DNA of 33,858 bases from NCBI GenBank assembly GCA_031276915.1, contig JAISME010000169.1, positions 1 through 33,858 on the forward strand. The letters run 5' to 3'. The notes beneath the pieces were generated by a model, which saw only the letters and a program-made list of their open reading frames with translations, had not been told where the DNA came from and searched no databases. The stretch is from Zoogloeaceae bacterium. Its GTDB lineage: Bacteria; Pseudomonadota; Gammaproteobacteria; Burkholderiales; Rhodocyclaceae. Made by a program: the position numbers and the translations under genes. Positions within the stretch are counted from its first letter, which is position 1; each line of letters opens with the position of its first letter. Shown in pieces: positions 9,000 to 17,580 of this stretch.

Positions 9000-9015
9000 C
9001 GCAAGACATGTGCCA
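9000..9015 (-). promoter_or_regulatory. Sigma-54 (RpoN) promoter, copy B
   Basis: The minus strand reads TGGCAC-N5-TTGCG, matching the RpoN -24/-12 elements with correct spacing. Expected start is near 8989. The first downstream gene in this direction is the pilin at 8158, about 830 bases on, after the heptamer tract and several hairpins. Confidence 0.7.
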
Positions 9016-9091
9016 GAAACACTCAAATCCCTTAACCCCTTGATTATCCTTCCTTGTCCATTCTCCCACCCTCACCCCAACAACACAGGAG

Positions 9092-9129
9092 GTGACAATA
9101 TTCGTCACCAATGAACCAAAAAATGTCAC
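9092..9129 (-). promoter_or_regulatory. Putative enhancer palindrome, copy B
   Basis: GTGAC (9092-9096), seven bases and GTCAC (9104-9108), with a further TGTCAC at 9124-9129. Spacing and sequence are identical to copy A. It is about 100-140 bp upstream of the predicted start, suited to an NtrC/PilR-type activator; the identity of the protein is inference. Confidence 0.45.
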
Positions 9130-9374
9130 TTCGCGTGCCCCCGGGAGAACAAAACCGCACAGCGGAAATTCCTTGTAGCGGCGAGGGAACGGCACAACCT
9201 TCAGCCTCCCAACCTCTCCACCTTGCACACACCTGTCGCCGTCATCCGGCGCGAGAAACCGGCCTGGAAACCGGGCAGTCCCTGACGAATACCCCTTCCG
9301 GGACATGACTGATGATTTCGAACAATCACCCTGGCGTACCCCGCAAGAGTCAATCCGGGTTGTTCGCATCAATA

Positions 9375-9380
9375 TATAAT
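9375..9380 (+). promoter_or_regulatory. Perfect -10 box before the DNA alkylation repair gene
   Basis: TATAAT lies 34 bases upstream of the start codon at 9415. The -35 region is not well conserved. Confidence 0.4.
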
Positions 9381-9414
9381 CGACCGCTGCTTTCCAGCAC
9401 GACCACTAACTTCC

Positions 9415-10152
9415 ATGGCGCGAAAATTCAAGGATTGCTTTGACGACTCCTATGCCCGGATGCTGGCGGCGAAACTTTCCGCCGCCGCGCCCGCCTTTCG
9501 GGAAGAAGTGTTCTTGCGGATGCTGATGGGACAACTGGACAACCTGGAATTCTCCGGACGCGTCGACCGGATCGCGCGGGCGCTGGATGCGAGCCTGCCC
9601 GGCGCGTATGCGGAAAAACTCAGCGTGTTTGCCGCGATTCTGGGCGCGCCGCTTGCGACCGAGACCGGGATGTTTACCGAAGGCTGGTGGCTCTGGCCGA
9701 TCGCCCGTTACGTGGAGCATCACGCCACGGAGGATTGCGCGGCATCCGTCGCCTTCATCCGCGAACTCACGCGGCGACACACCGGTGAATTCGCCGTGCG
9801 CCCGCTCCTCAAGGCCAATCCTGAAACCATGATGCGCGTCATGCTGGCCTGGAGCCGGGATGTCGATGTACACGTGCGGCGTCTTGCCAGTGAAGGTGTG
9901 CGCATTCGGCTGCCATGGGCAAGGAAACTCACCGTCGCGCTGGAGCGCTTCGGGGAATTCCGGGCCTTGCTTGCGAACCTGAAGGATGATCCCTCGCGCT
10001 TCGTGCAAAAAAGCGTGGGCAACAACCTGAACGATCTTTTCAAGGAAGCGCCGGACAAGGCGGCAGCCATCATCCGGGACTGGGAGGCGATGCCTTGCTC
10101 CAGGGCGACGCAGTGGATCATCCGGCACGGCAGCAGGAACCTGAAAAAGTAG
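9415..10152 (+). CDS. DNA alkylation repair protein, AlkC/AlkD-type HEAT-repeat glycosylase
   Basis: The 245-residue product resembles the HEAT-like repeat DNA glycosylases that excise N3- and N7-alkylated bases. The conserved centre reads VDVHVRRLASEGVRIRLPWA (about 144-163) and is followed by LKDDPSRFVQKSVGNNLNDL, both signatures of the AlkC/AlkD superfamily. The whole chain is helical with no signal or membrane segment, so it should act in the cytoplasm on DNA. The ATG at 9415 follows a TATAAT box. It is monocistronic: a cluster of hairpins separates it from the cytochrome gene. Whether it is closer to AlkC or AlkD cannot be settled by eye. Confidence 0.85.
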   Translation: MARKFKDCFDDSYARMLAAKLSAAAPAFREEVFLRMLMGQLDNLEFSGRVDRIARALDASLPGAYAEKLSVFAAILGAPLATETGMFTEGWWLWPIARYVEHHATEDCAASVAFIRELTRRHTGEFAVRPLLKANPETMMRVMLAWSRDVDVHVRRLASEGVRIRLPWARKLTVALERFGEFRALLANLKDDPSRFVQKSVGNNLNDLFKEAPDKAAAIIRDWEAMPCSRATQWIIRHGSRNLKK

Positions 10153-10211
10153 AACATCCTGAAACACGCACATCGGCCAGTTTCCATGGAATTCACAGCA
10201 AGAAATGAGCG

Positions 10212-10335
10212 ACAGCCCTCCAAGGCTGTTGGCCTGACTCCATTTGGAAGGGGTTTTCCCTTCCTTCCAAATGGCTGCGGTCGAAACCCCGGCCTTCTGC
10301 CGGGATTCCAGCCTTCGCACCGCCCTGAAGGGCGG
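10212..10335 (+). repeat. Cluster of four extragenic hairpins
   Basis: The interval between the alkylation repair gene and the cytochrome gene holds four hairpins in a row: ACAGCC/GGCTGT (10212-10229), a perfect 12-bp stem CCATTTGGAAGG/CCTTCCAAATGG (10240-10274), CCCGGC/GCCGGG (10288-10304) and CCGCCCT/AGGGCGG (10320-10335). None is followed by a T run. They may act as REP-type elements or as a processed leader of the cytochrome mRNA. The end of the block resembles 32535-32571. Confidence 0.65.
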
Positions 10336-10361
10336 GATTTCAAACCGGAGTTGGTTTTACG

Positions 10362-10811
10362 ATGAAGCCCCCCTTCTTTTTCGCCTGTTTCCTTTCCTGC
10401 CTGTCGCTTGCCGCCTGCGCTCCCGCCACGGACACCCGTCCGGGGCAACCTGTCGCGCACCGGCAACAGGCGTTCAGGGAAATCCTGAAAAGTTTCGAGC
10501 CGATGGGCATGGCATTGCGGGAAAACCGTTACGATCCGGAAACCTTTTTACGGCACGCACGCGCACTGGAGCAGCAAAAAGACGCGCCCTGGCCGTACTT
10601 CGGGCCGGAGACGAACTATCCGCCGACCAGGTCGAAGAATGCGGTCTGGTCGGAAGCCGCGTTGTTCGCCAGCGAGCGGGATGCCTTTCTACAGGCCGTG
10701 ACGCGATTGCGGCAGGCTGCCGAAACACGGGACGAGGCGCAGGCGCGGCCTGCCTACGAGGCAGTGCATGAACGTTGCCGTGTTTGCCACAAGGCGTTCA
10801 AATCGGAATGA
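10362..10811 (+). CDS. Cytochrome c' family lipoprotein
   Basis: This 149-residue product is a class II (c'-type) cytochrome. A signal peptide ends in LAAC, so Cys19 should be lipidated and the protein anchored to a membrane on the periplasmic side. The mature part is a helical bundle ending in the heme site CRVCH (Cys139-Cys142, axial His143), at the extreme C-terminus as in cytochromes c'. Residues WPYFGPETNY and AVWSE match the family. Cytochromes c' bind NO and CO and can protect against nitrosative stress; most are soluble, so the lipobox is unusual. GGAG precedes the ATG by ten bases. It is convergent with the RDD gene, 12 bp away. Confidence 0.85.
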   Translation: MKPPFFFACFLSCLSLAACAPATDTRPGQPVAHRQQAFREILKSFEPMGMALRENRYDPETFLRHARALEQQKDAPWPYFGPETNYPPTRSKNAVWSEAALFASERDAFLQAVTRLRQAAETRDEAQARPAYEAVHERCRVCHKAFKSE

Positions 10812-10823
10812 CGACGGCTTCCG

Positions 10824-11255
10824 TCATTCCAGCACGACCCGGCTTCCCGCCAGACGATCGTGCAGGAACTGACGGTCGGAATCGAAGAGCGCCCAGAAGA
10901 CGCCAACACCAAACAAGAGCAGCGAGGGCCAGGCGGCCAGATAGCGAAAGACCGCCTGCGCAGGACGCAGGGGACGGCCAGACACATCCACGACACGGAT
11001 TTTCCAGGTCTTCAGGGCGGGCGTCTGGCCACCATGCGTCCAGAACCAGACGCAGTACAGCATGAGCAGCAGCAAGAGATGCAACAACAGCAGTCGGGGC
11101 GGCGCGATGACCGGGACAAAGAGACGGAACAGCACGTGCGGCAGCATGAAGCCGAACATGATGACAGCGAAAAGCAGCAGGCTTTCATAGAACATGGCGG
11201 CAAGCCGGCGGCGAATGCTCGGCACGTCGATGGCGTCGGGGAGGGAATCCGTCAT
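10824..11255 (-). CDS. RDD family membrane protein
   Basis: This 143-residue integral membrane protein fits the RDD family, small proteins of mostly unknown transport-related role. After a charged N-terminus with RRLAAMFYE (the usual first Asp is Glu here), there are two hydrophobic helices (about 24-50 and 56-72). A loop with QTPALKTWKIRVVDVSGRPL follows, then a third helix and the ending FDSDRQFLHDRLAGSRVV that supplies the family Asp. It starts 48 bp after ilvA on the same strand and is probably co-transcribed with it. The link to isoleucine synthesis seems to be one of location only. Confidence 0.85.
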   Translation of the reverse strand: MTDSLPDAIDVPSIRRRLAAMFYESLLLFAVIMFGFMLPHVLFRLFVPVIAPPRLLLLHLLLLLMLYCVWFWTHGGQTPALKTWKIRVVDVSGRPLRPAQAVFRYLAAWPSLLLFGVGVFWALFDSDRQFLHDRLAGSRVVLE

Positions 11256-11302
11256 GATTCATCCACGGGGATTGCGGGAGAGAAGCGCGCAGCGCATGCC
11301 GG

Positions 11303-12826
11303 TCATCCCAGGAAAAGCCTGTAGGCCGGGTTTTCCGTTTCGTCCCAGCAGGGATAGCCAAGCTCTTCCAGGAAGCACCGGAATTTCTTCGTATCCTCGG
11401 GCGGCACCTGCATGCCGACGAGCACGCGGCCTGTATCCGCGCCATGGTTGCGATAGTGGAAAAGACTGATGTTCCAGCCCGTGCTCATGCGGTTCAGGAA
11501 GTGCATGAGCGCGCCGGGACGTTCCGGGAACTCGAAACGATAAATACACTCGTCGATCCCCGTGTCCGGAACATGGCCGCCGACCATGTGGCGCACGTGC
11601 AATTTCGCGGTTTCATCCTCGGAAAGATCGATGGCCGGGTAGCCATGCTTTTTCAGGCTTTCCAACAGGCGCAGGGATTCCGCCCGGTTGGCGACCTGTA
11701 TGCCCACGTAGACATGCGCTTCGGAAGGGCGATGGTAACGGTAATTGAATTCGGTGATGCCGTGCTTGCCGATCAGGGAAACGAATTTCCTGTACGCCCC
11801 CGGTTTTTCAGGCAGCGTCACGGCAAAGACCGCCTCACGCTGCTCGCCAATTTCGGCACGCTCGGCAACGAAGCGCAGGCGATCAAAATTGGCGTTCGCG
11901 CCAGACGCGATGGCGACAAGCGTCTTGTCCCGAAGTTTGTGGCGATGCGCATATTCCTTGGCGCCGGCGATAGCGAGCGCGCCGGCGGGCTCCAGAATCG
12001 AGCGCGTATCCTCGAACACATCCTTGATGGCGGCGCAAGCGGCATCCGTGTCGACCAGCACGACATCGTCCAGCAATTCCCGGCAAAGGCGGAAGGTTTC
12101 CTCGCCGACCAGTTGCACGGCGGTGCCGTCGGCGAAAAGGCCCACTTGCTCCAGCCTGACACGCTTGCCAGCGGCGAGCGAGCGTTTCATGGCGTCCGCG
12201 TCGCGGGTCTCCACACCGATCACCTTGATATCGGGCCGTACCGCCTTGACGTAGGCCGCCACGCCGGAAGCCAGGCCGCCGCCGCCGATAGCGGCGAAGA
12301 TCGCGTGGATCGGCCCGTCCTGCTTCCTGTGCTGGCGCAGGATTTCCATGCCGATGGTGCCCTGACCGGCGATTACGTCCGGATCGTCGAACGGATGTAC
12401 GAAGGTGAGTTTTTCCTTTTTTTCCAGTTTCAGGGCATGCGCGTAGGCGGCATCATAGGATTCACCCGCCAGGACCACTTCGCCGCCGCGTTTCCGGACG
12501 GCCTCTACCTTGATGGCGGGCGTGGTGACAGGCATCACGACAACGGCACGGCAACCAAGATGCGCCGCCGACATGGCGACGCCCTGCGCGTGATTGCCGG
12601 CGGACGCGCAGATGACGCCGCGTTTCAGCCGGTCGGCGGAAAGACACGCGATCTTGTTGTGCGCTCCGCGCAACTTGAAGGAAAACACCGGCTGCATGTC
12701 CTCGCGTTTCAGATACACGCGATTGCCGATACGCCCGGAAAGATTCGGCGCAAAATCCAGTTGTGTTTCCTCGGCCAAATCATAGACCTGGGCATTCAGG
12801 ATTTTCTGTAGGTAATCGGGATGCAT
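11303..12826 (-). CDS. ilvA: Threonine ammonia-lyase (threonine deaminase), biosynthetic
   Basis: IlvA converts L-threonine to 2-oxobutanoate and ammonia, the committed step of isoleucine synthesis. The 507-residue product has the fold-type II PLP domain with the cofactor lysine in SFKLRGAHNK (Lys51), the glycine-rich phosphate loop (AIGGGGLASG) and SAGNHAQGVA. Two ACT-like regulatory domains follow (from about 325), as expected of the isoleucine-inhibited, valine-activated long form; length is typical. The ATG at 12826 has AGGAG eight bases upstream; 12850 is an alternative without it. A TAGAAT -10-like box lies at 12863-12868. I see no leader-peptide attenuator. The 12827-13056 gap carries only the two divergent promoters. 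Confidence 0.96.
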   Translation of the reverse strand: MHPDYLQKILNAQVYDLAEETQLDFAPNLSGRIGNRVYLKREDMQPVFSFKLRGAHNKIACLSADRLKRGVICASAGNHAQGVAMSAAHLGCRAVVVMPVTTPAIKVEAVRKRGGEVVLAGESYDAAYAHALKLEKKEKLTFVHPFDDPDVIAGQGTIGMEILRQHRKQDGPIHAIFAAIGGGGLASGVAAYVKAVRPDIKVIGVETRDADAMKRSLAAGKRVRLEQVGLFADGTAVQLVGEETFRLCRELLDDVVLVDTDAACAAIKDVFEDTRSILEPAGALAIAGAKEYAHRHKLRDKTLVAIASGANANFDRLRFVAERAEIGEQREAVFAVTLPEKPGAYRKFVSLIGKHGITEFNYRYHRPSEAHVYVGIQVANRAESLRLLESLKKHGYPAIDLSEDETAKLHVRHMVGGHVPDTGIDECIYRFEFPERPGALMHFLNRMSTGWNISLFHYRNHGADTGRVLVGMQVPPEDTKKFRCFLEELGYPCWDETENPAYRLFLG

Positions 12827-13056
12827 GGCGCTCCTGCAACACGCTCGCAAAAGAAGATTGCGATTCTAACGCGGGTTCCGCGAGCGGCTGTCTTTTTACC
12901 TCCCGGACGAAAAAATCTTTCCTGACTTGCCCAACGCCGAGCGCCGCGTGACGCAGGCCGGCATTTACGGCAGGGAACGGCAAGGAAATTGCTGTCCGCA
13001 GAACAGGGAAGCGATCGGGTAAAATGCCGTTTTCTTCAGATTCGAGGTAGGCGTTC

Positions 13057-13776
13057 ATGGCTGGACATTCCAAATGGGCCAATATTCAGCACCGCAAGGG
13101 GCGTCAGGATGAAAGGCGTGGCGCGGCCTTTTCCAAGGTCGCCAAGGAAATCACAGTCGCTGCCCGGATGGGCGGCGGCGACACCGCTTTCAATCCGCGC
13201 CTGCGGCTGGCGGTAGACAAGGCCAAGGCCCAGAACATGCCCAAGGACAGGATCGAAAATGCCATCAAGAAGGGAACGGGAGATCTCGAAGGCGTCGAAT
13301 ATGTGGAGATACGCTACGAAGGATACGGTGTCGGCGGCGCGGCGGTGATGGTGGATTGCCTTACGGACAACAAAACCCGGACCGTGGCCGATGTGCGCCA
13401 CGCGTTCAGCAAACACGGCGGCAACATGGGCGCCGATGGTTGCGTGGCCTTCCAGTTCAAGCACTGCGGCCAGATGGTTTTCGCGCCCGGCGCCGACGAG
13501 GCGGCGCTCATGGATGCCGCCATCGAGGCCGGCGCGGAGGATGTGGTGACGAACGAGGACGGCTCCATTGAGGTGCTGACCGCGCCCGGCAATTTCATCG
13601 CGGTTCGGGATGCCCTGGAGACCGCCGGCTTCAAACCCGAATTCGGCGAGGTCACCATGAAACCGGAGGCGGAAGCCGAGCTTTCCGGCGATGATGCCGT
13701 CAAGATGCAAAAACTCCTGGACGCCCTGGAAAACCTGGATGACGTGCAGGAAATCTACACCACGGCGGTCATGTGA
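13057..13776 (+). CDS. yebC: YebC/PmpR family protein
   Basis: The 239-residue product is a full-length YebC/PmpR protein. Members act as DNA-binding regulators (PmpR in Pseudomonas quorum sensing), and other members have been tied to translation of proline-rich stretches. The start [18 protein letters not shown], then [38 protein letters not shown] and [12 protein letters not shown] are standard. GAGG precedes the ATG, and a TAAAAT box lies at 13020-13025. YebC next to ruvC is a widespread bacterial arrangement, seen here with a 244-bp gap. That gap (13777-14020) has no supported gene; a short frame with a CxxC motif in it has no start signals. Confidence 0.95.
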   Translation: MAGHSKWANIQHRKGRQDERRGAAFSKVAKEITVAARMGGGDTAFNPRLRLAVDKAKAQNMPKDRIENAIKKGTGDLEGVEYVEIRYEGYGVGGAAVMVDCLTDNKTRTVADVRHAFSKHGGNMGADGCVAFQFKHCGQMVFAPGADEAALMDAAIEAGAEDVVTNEDGSIEVLTAPGNFIAVRDALETAGFKPEFGEVTMKPEAEAELSGDDAVKMQKLLDALENLDDVQEIYTTAVM

Positions 13777-14020
13777 CCGGGGCCGAAAGGACGAATATGT
13801 CCCGTTGCCCTGCATGCGCCGCGCCGCGTCGCCAACGCCAAGGGACGCAATGCGCGTGGGCATTCGTTTTCGCCCGGGAATTCTCCCGTGTCAACCTGCT
13901 TTCGTTTCCCTTGCCCCTTCCGCGCGGAGGAGACCGCAAGCGCCTGGAAAGCATGGGAAGACATTTCTCGGGGAAATTCCGCAAATCGCTTCCGATTCAA
14001 TCCGGTTTCCGGGTTCCGCA

Positions 14021-14569
14021 ATGCGTCTCATCGGCATCGACCCCGGCCTGCGCGTAACAGGATTCGGTGTGATCGAGAAACATGGCCCTCGCCTGGACTA
14101 TGTCGCCAGCGGTTGCATTCGTTCCGACGCGCGCCACAATCTGCCGGAGCGCATTGCCACCCTGTTTACGGGGATGCGCGACATCATCGCCACCTACGCG
14201 CCCGAAACGGCGGCAGTGGAAAAGGTGTTTGTCAACGTCAATCCGCAATCGACGCTGCTGCTGGGACAGGCACGCGGTGCGGCGATTGCGGCGCTGACGG
14301 CGGCCGGCCTGCCGGTCGCGGAATACACGGCCTTGCAGATCAAGCAGGCGGTGGTTGGACACGGCAAGGCGGCCAAGGAACAGGTGCAGCATATGGTGAC
14401 ATGCCTTCTCTCCCTCTCCGGCGCGCCTGCCGCCGACGCCGCCGACGCCCTGGCCTGCGCCATCTGCCATGCCCACGCCGGATTGGGAGCAATCGGCCTG
14501 GGCGAACAGTCGCAAACCGGGTATCGCACGCGCGCCGGACGCTTGCTTGTACCCGGGAGACGACAATGA
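14021..14569 (+). CDS. ruvC: Holliday junction endonuclease RuvC
   Basis: RuvC resolves Holliday junctions as a dimer, working with RuvAB branch migration. The 182-residue product has the RNase-H-like fold and all four acidic catalytic residues: Asp7 (GIDPGLR), Glu67 (AVEKVFVN), Asp139 and Asp142 ([12 protein letters not shown]). [10 protein letters not shown] and [17 protein letters not shown] are also typical. The ATG at 14021 is the only start that puts Asp7 in its place. ruvA and ruvB are not downstream; instead the stop overlaps (ATGA) a 26-codon frame and the DUF58 block follows. Confidence 0.97.
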   Translation: MRLIGIDPGLRVTGFGVIEKHGPRLDYVASGCIRSDARHNLPERIATLFTGMRDIIATYAPETAAVEKVFVNVNPQSTLLLGQARGAAIAALTAAGLPVAEYTALQIKQAVVGHGKAAKEQVQHMVTCLLSLSGAPAADAADALACAICHAHAGLGAIGLGEQSQTGYRTRAGRLLVPGRRQ

Positions 14570-14646
14570 CTTTTCCCGAATCCGCCAGCGGAGGTTTCCC
14601 CTCGCACCGCAAGACGCGGGAACAACATCCGCCGGAGTCGCCGTGA
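14566..14646 (+). CDS. 26-codon mini-ORF between ruvC and the DUF58 gene
   Basis: An ATG overlaps the ruvC stop (ATGA, 14566-14569), and the stop overlaps the presumed GTG start of the DUF58 gene (GTGA, 14643-14646). The 26-residue product is proline- and serine-rich, polar, and unlike any family I know. Two such overlaps suggest translational coupling. This is where related genomes usually carry the MoxR-type AAA+ ATPase gene of the DUF58-transglutaminase operon, so it may be the scar of a moxR deletion that kept the first and last codons. It could also be chance. Confidence 0.35.
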   Translation: MTFPESASGGFPSHRKTREQHPPESP

Positions 14647-15617
14647 GTTCCATACTGACCTCCATGCGGCAGCGCTGGCTGCGCCGGATTCGTGTCCCGC
14701 ATCCGTGCGCGGGGACGATTCGCCTGCACCCGCGGCGCGTTTACATCTTTCCCACCTATGCCGGGCTCTTTTATACCCTGACCATCTTCGCCATGTTCCT
14801 GGTGTCGATCAACTACAACCTGGCGCTTGGGCACGCGCTGGTCTTCCTGTTGTTCAGCCTGGGTTTGGTTGGCATGCTGCACACTTGCCGCAACCTGCTC
14901 GGCCTTGAAATCGACGCTCTGGAAAACATGCCGCTCCATGCCGGAGAGACCGCGCACTTTTGTCTGCGTGTCAGGAACACGCGCGCGCGACCACGGCCCG
15001 GGCTGGAATGGTCGGGCGGCAGCCATCCCGAACCGCAGGTCATGCACCTCGCGCCGGAAGCGGACACCATCCTGCGCATCGCGGTTGTCACCAAACACCG
15101 GGGATGGCTGGCGCTTCCCATTCTCAAGGTCTCCAGCCGCTATCCCCTTGGCATTCTACTTACCTGGGCCTATGTCTGGCCGGACGCCCGTTGCCTCGTC
15201 TATCCGCATCCACGCTTTACTCCCTTGCCCGACGCGGTGGAATCAGATGGCGGCGAAGGCGTCGCTTCCGGACGGGACGGCCACGACGACTTCGCCGGTC
15301 TGCGGGAGCGCCAGCCCGCCGACTCGCTGCGCCATGTCGCCTGGAGAATTGCCGCGCGCGAGACCAACAACGCCCGGCCCTTGCTGGTGAAATGCTTCAG
15401 TGGCGGCGCAACCCGGCAGTTGTGGCTGGACTGGCGCATGACCGAAGGCTATGCCGAATTGCGCGTTTCCACATTGACCGGCTGGGTGCTCATGGCGGAA
15501 GAGGAAGGACTGGAATACGGCCTACGCCTCCCCGGCCTGGAAATCCCGCTTGACCGCGGCACATCGCACCGTCATGTCTGCCTGCAGGCGCTGGCGCTTT
15601 TCCGGGAGATGGCATGA
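14643..15617 (+). CDS. DUF58 domain-containing protein
   Basis: DUF58 proteins are membrane-anchored, vWA-like partners of MoxR ATPases and of transglutaminase-like membrane proteins; their exact function is not known. I place the start at GTG 14643 (GGAG five bases upstream), giving 324 residues; ATG 14664 is an alternative. Two membrane segments (about 35-85, with VYIFPTYAGLFYTLTIFAMF) precede an extracytoplasmic or cytoplasmic beta-rich part. The DUF58 core follows (DFAGLRERQPADSLRHVAWRIAARE), the family signature. The stop overlaps the next gene by four bases (ATGA), so the pair is translationally coupled. Confidence 0.88.
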   Translation: MSSILTSMRQRWLRRIRVPHPCAGTIRLHPRRVYIFPTYAGLFYTLTIFAMFLVSINYNLALGHALVFLLFSLGLVGMLHTCRNLLGLEIDALENMPLHAGETAHFCLRVRNTRARPRPGLEWSGGSHPEPQVMHLAPEADTILRIAVVTKHRGWLALPILKVSSRYPLGILLTWAYVWPDARCLVYPHPRFTPLPDAVESDGGEGVASGRDGHDDFAGLRERQPADSLRHVAWRIAARETNNARPLLVKCFSGGATRQLWLDWRMTEGYAELRVSTLTGWVLMAEEEGLEYGLRLPGLEIPLDRGTSHRHVCLQALALFREMA

Positions 15618-17545
15618 CAGCCTCCACGCCATACGCGCAAGTCCTGCGGCACGCGAGCCTTCCCTGGCTTCTGGCGGTCGTTTTCGTCACTGCCGCGCCG
15701 CATGCCCTCCATCAGCCCGTCTGGCTGGTGACGGCGGCCGCAGGCGTGCTTGCCGCCGTCCTCTGGCAATGGCGGCGTGGTTACAAGGTTACACAGCCCT
15801 GGCTCAAAATCCTGCTCGTGAGCGGCGGGCTGGTGGGAATCCTGTTGCATTACCGTCCGCTCATCGACTACGAGGCTGGCATCGCGCTCCTGATCCTGAT
15901 GCTTGCCTTGAAGCTTCTGGAACTGAAAAGCCGCCGCGACGCGGTAATCGTGGTCACACTCGCCCACTTTTTGCTGCTCACGCATTTCTTCTATTCCCAG
16001 AGCATTGTCACCGCAGCCTGGCTGGTGCTGGGCCTGCTGGTGGTGATCGCCGCGCTGGTCCGGCTCTATGAAGATCCCGAACGTCCCGGCGTCGCCCTTC
16101 TCGTCCACGCCAGTCGCCTGCTTGTTCAGGCCATGCCCTTCATGGTGCTGCTCTACCTTTTCTTCCCGCGGATAAACGGTCCGCTCTGGGGACTGCCGCA
16201 GGAAAAACTGATCGCGCGCACCGGACTTACCGACAGCATCAATCCAGGCAGCATTGCCGAACTGGCCATGAACGATGAAATTGCCTTCCGGGTCCAATTC
16301 CACAATCAGGTGCCGTTACCGAGGCAGCTTTACTGGCGCGGACCGGTCATGGGGTTTTACGACGGCATGGCATGGCGTGGCGGTTATTCCGTCAACATCC
16401 CGCCCGAACTGGAACGACGCGGCAATCCGATTATCTATACGCTGACCCTGGAGCCACACAACCAGAACTGGATACTGGCGATGGAAATGACACCGCGCCC
16501 GCCGGAGGTCGAGGACGGTATGCGCATGCGCATAAACAACGCGGGCGTGCTCACCAGCTTCCAGCCGATTACCAGTCGCAAGCGCTTTACTTTCGCTTCC
16601 TATCCGGACTATCGCCTGGATGCCCAGGCAAGCACCACGATGCGCAGGACCAACCTGCAATTGCCGCGCGGTCTCAATCCCCGCGCCAGCGCCCTGGCGA
16701 AAGGCTGGCTCGGGGAAACCAGGGATCCCCGGCAACTGGCCAACCGTGCCGTGGCCTGGTTTCGCCAGGGCGGCTTTCGGTACACCCTGGAGCCGCAGGT
16801 CCTGGGCCAGCACGCCGTCGATGATTTCCTGTTCGAGACCCGGGGCGGCTTCTGCGAACACTACGCCTCTGCCTTTGTCTGGCTGATGCGCGCCGCCGGC
16901 GTTCCCGCGCGCATCGTGGCCGGTTATCACGGCGGTGAATTCAACGCCGGCTATTTTGTGGTGCGACAGTCCGACGCGCACGCCTGGGCGGAAATCTGGG
17001 TGGAAAACGAAGGCTGGCTGCGCGTGGATCCCACCGCCGCCGTGCCGCCGGAGATGACAGACGAGAGCGTTCGCAACCTGGCCGCCGCCACTCAGTCCGA
17101 TGACTGGCTCATCGCGCTGCGCAACCGCTGGGAAGCCATCGGCAATCACTGGAATCAATGGGTACTCGGCTACAATCCCGCGCAGCAGTACGATTTCCTT
17201 TCCGCCCTCGGCCTGCGGAAACCGACTTGGCGCAGCCTGAGCGCCGTTCTGATTATGAGCATGACGCTTTGCCTCCTGCTCCTTGTCGCCTGGGTTTTCC
17301 GTCCTGGCCGTGAAACCGACCCGGCGCGCCGCATCTGGCGACAAGCCTGCCGCCGTCTTGAAAAATACGGCATCGTCTGCCCGCCCTGGGAATCCCCGCA
17401 CGCGCTGTCCCGTCGTCTGGAAACCGAGGCGCCGCATGTCGCGCCCGCCGTGCGGCGTCTGGCGACGCTTGTCTGCGCCGCCCGTTACGGCAACGGGAAT
17501 CCACCCGCGAACGCGGTCTTGCGCGCAGCCTTGAAATCCGTTTGA
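15614..17545 (+). CDS. Transglutaminase-like membrane protein (DUF3488/TgpA type)
   Basis: The 643-residue product matches TgpA, the Pseudomonas protein with a periplasmic transglutaminase domain. Five or six membrane helices in the first 190 residues (DUF3488) lead into a periplasmic region. There the transglutaminase core has the full triad: Cys414 (GFCEHYASAF), His456 (SDAHAWAEIW) and Asp472 (RVDPTAA). A last membrane helix (about 540-562) and a DUF4129-like cytoplasmic tail follow. It overlaps the DUF58 gene by ATGA. Substrate unknown; a cell-envelope peptide is likely. The usual MoxR gene of this operon is missing. Confidence 0.9.
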   Translation: MTASTPYAQVLRHASLPWLLAVVFVTAAPHALHQPVWLVTAAAGVLAAVLWQWRRGYKVTQPWLKILLVSGGLVGILLHYRPLIDYEAGIALLILMLALKLLELKSRRDAVIVVTLAHFLLLTHFFYSQSIVTAAWLVLGLLVVIAALVRLYEDPERPGVALLVHASRLLVQAMPFMVLLYLFFPRINGPLWGLPQEKLIARTGLTDSINPGSIAELAMNDEIAFRVQFHNQVPLPRQLYWRGPVMGFYDGMAWRGGYSVNIPPELERRGNPIIYTLTLEPHNQNWILAMEMTPRPPEVEDGMRMRINNAGVLTSFQPITSRKRFTFASYPDYRLDAQASTTMRRTNLQLPRGLNPRASALAKGWLGETRDPRQLANRAVAWFRQGGFRYTLEPQVLGQHAVDDFLFETRGGFCEHYASAFVWLMRAAGVPARIVAGYHGGEFNAGYFVVRQSDAHAWAEIWVENEGWLRVDPTAAVPPEMTDESVRNLAAATQSDDWLIALRNRWEAIGNHWNQWVLGYNPAQQYDFLSALGLRKPTWRSLSAVLIMSMTLCLLLLVAWVFRPGRETDPARRIWRQACRRLEKYGIVCPPWESPHALSRRLETEAPHVAPAVRRLATLVCAARYGNGNPPANAVLRAALKSV

Positions 17546-17580
17546 ATTTCCCAAACAGTCTTGCCTTTGTGATTCCGGAC

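Larger units (their letters stand above)
8912..9172 (-). repeat. Sigma-54 promoter repeat, copy B
   Basis: 8912-9134 aligns without gaps to copy A (145-367), and 9113-9172 aligns to 1-60. It carries the sigma-54 promoter at 9000-9015 and the GTGAC-N7-GTCAC palindrome at 9092-9108, both oriented towards the pilin gene ending at 7559. No open frame in it is convincing. Bases 9173-9374, between this repeat and the promoter of the next gene, show nothing recognised. Confidence 0.78.

Noticed and set aside
8780-9000. Minus-strand open frame starting ATGATG just after the sigma-54 promoter in both repeat copies
   Set aside because: It begins at about the predicted transcription start with no ribosome site, and in copy B consists largely of the translated heptamer array.
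13777-14020. Possible short gene with a CxxC motif between yebC and ruvC
   Set aside because: No ribosome site, and the composition looks like translated intergenic DNA.
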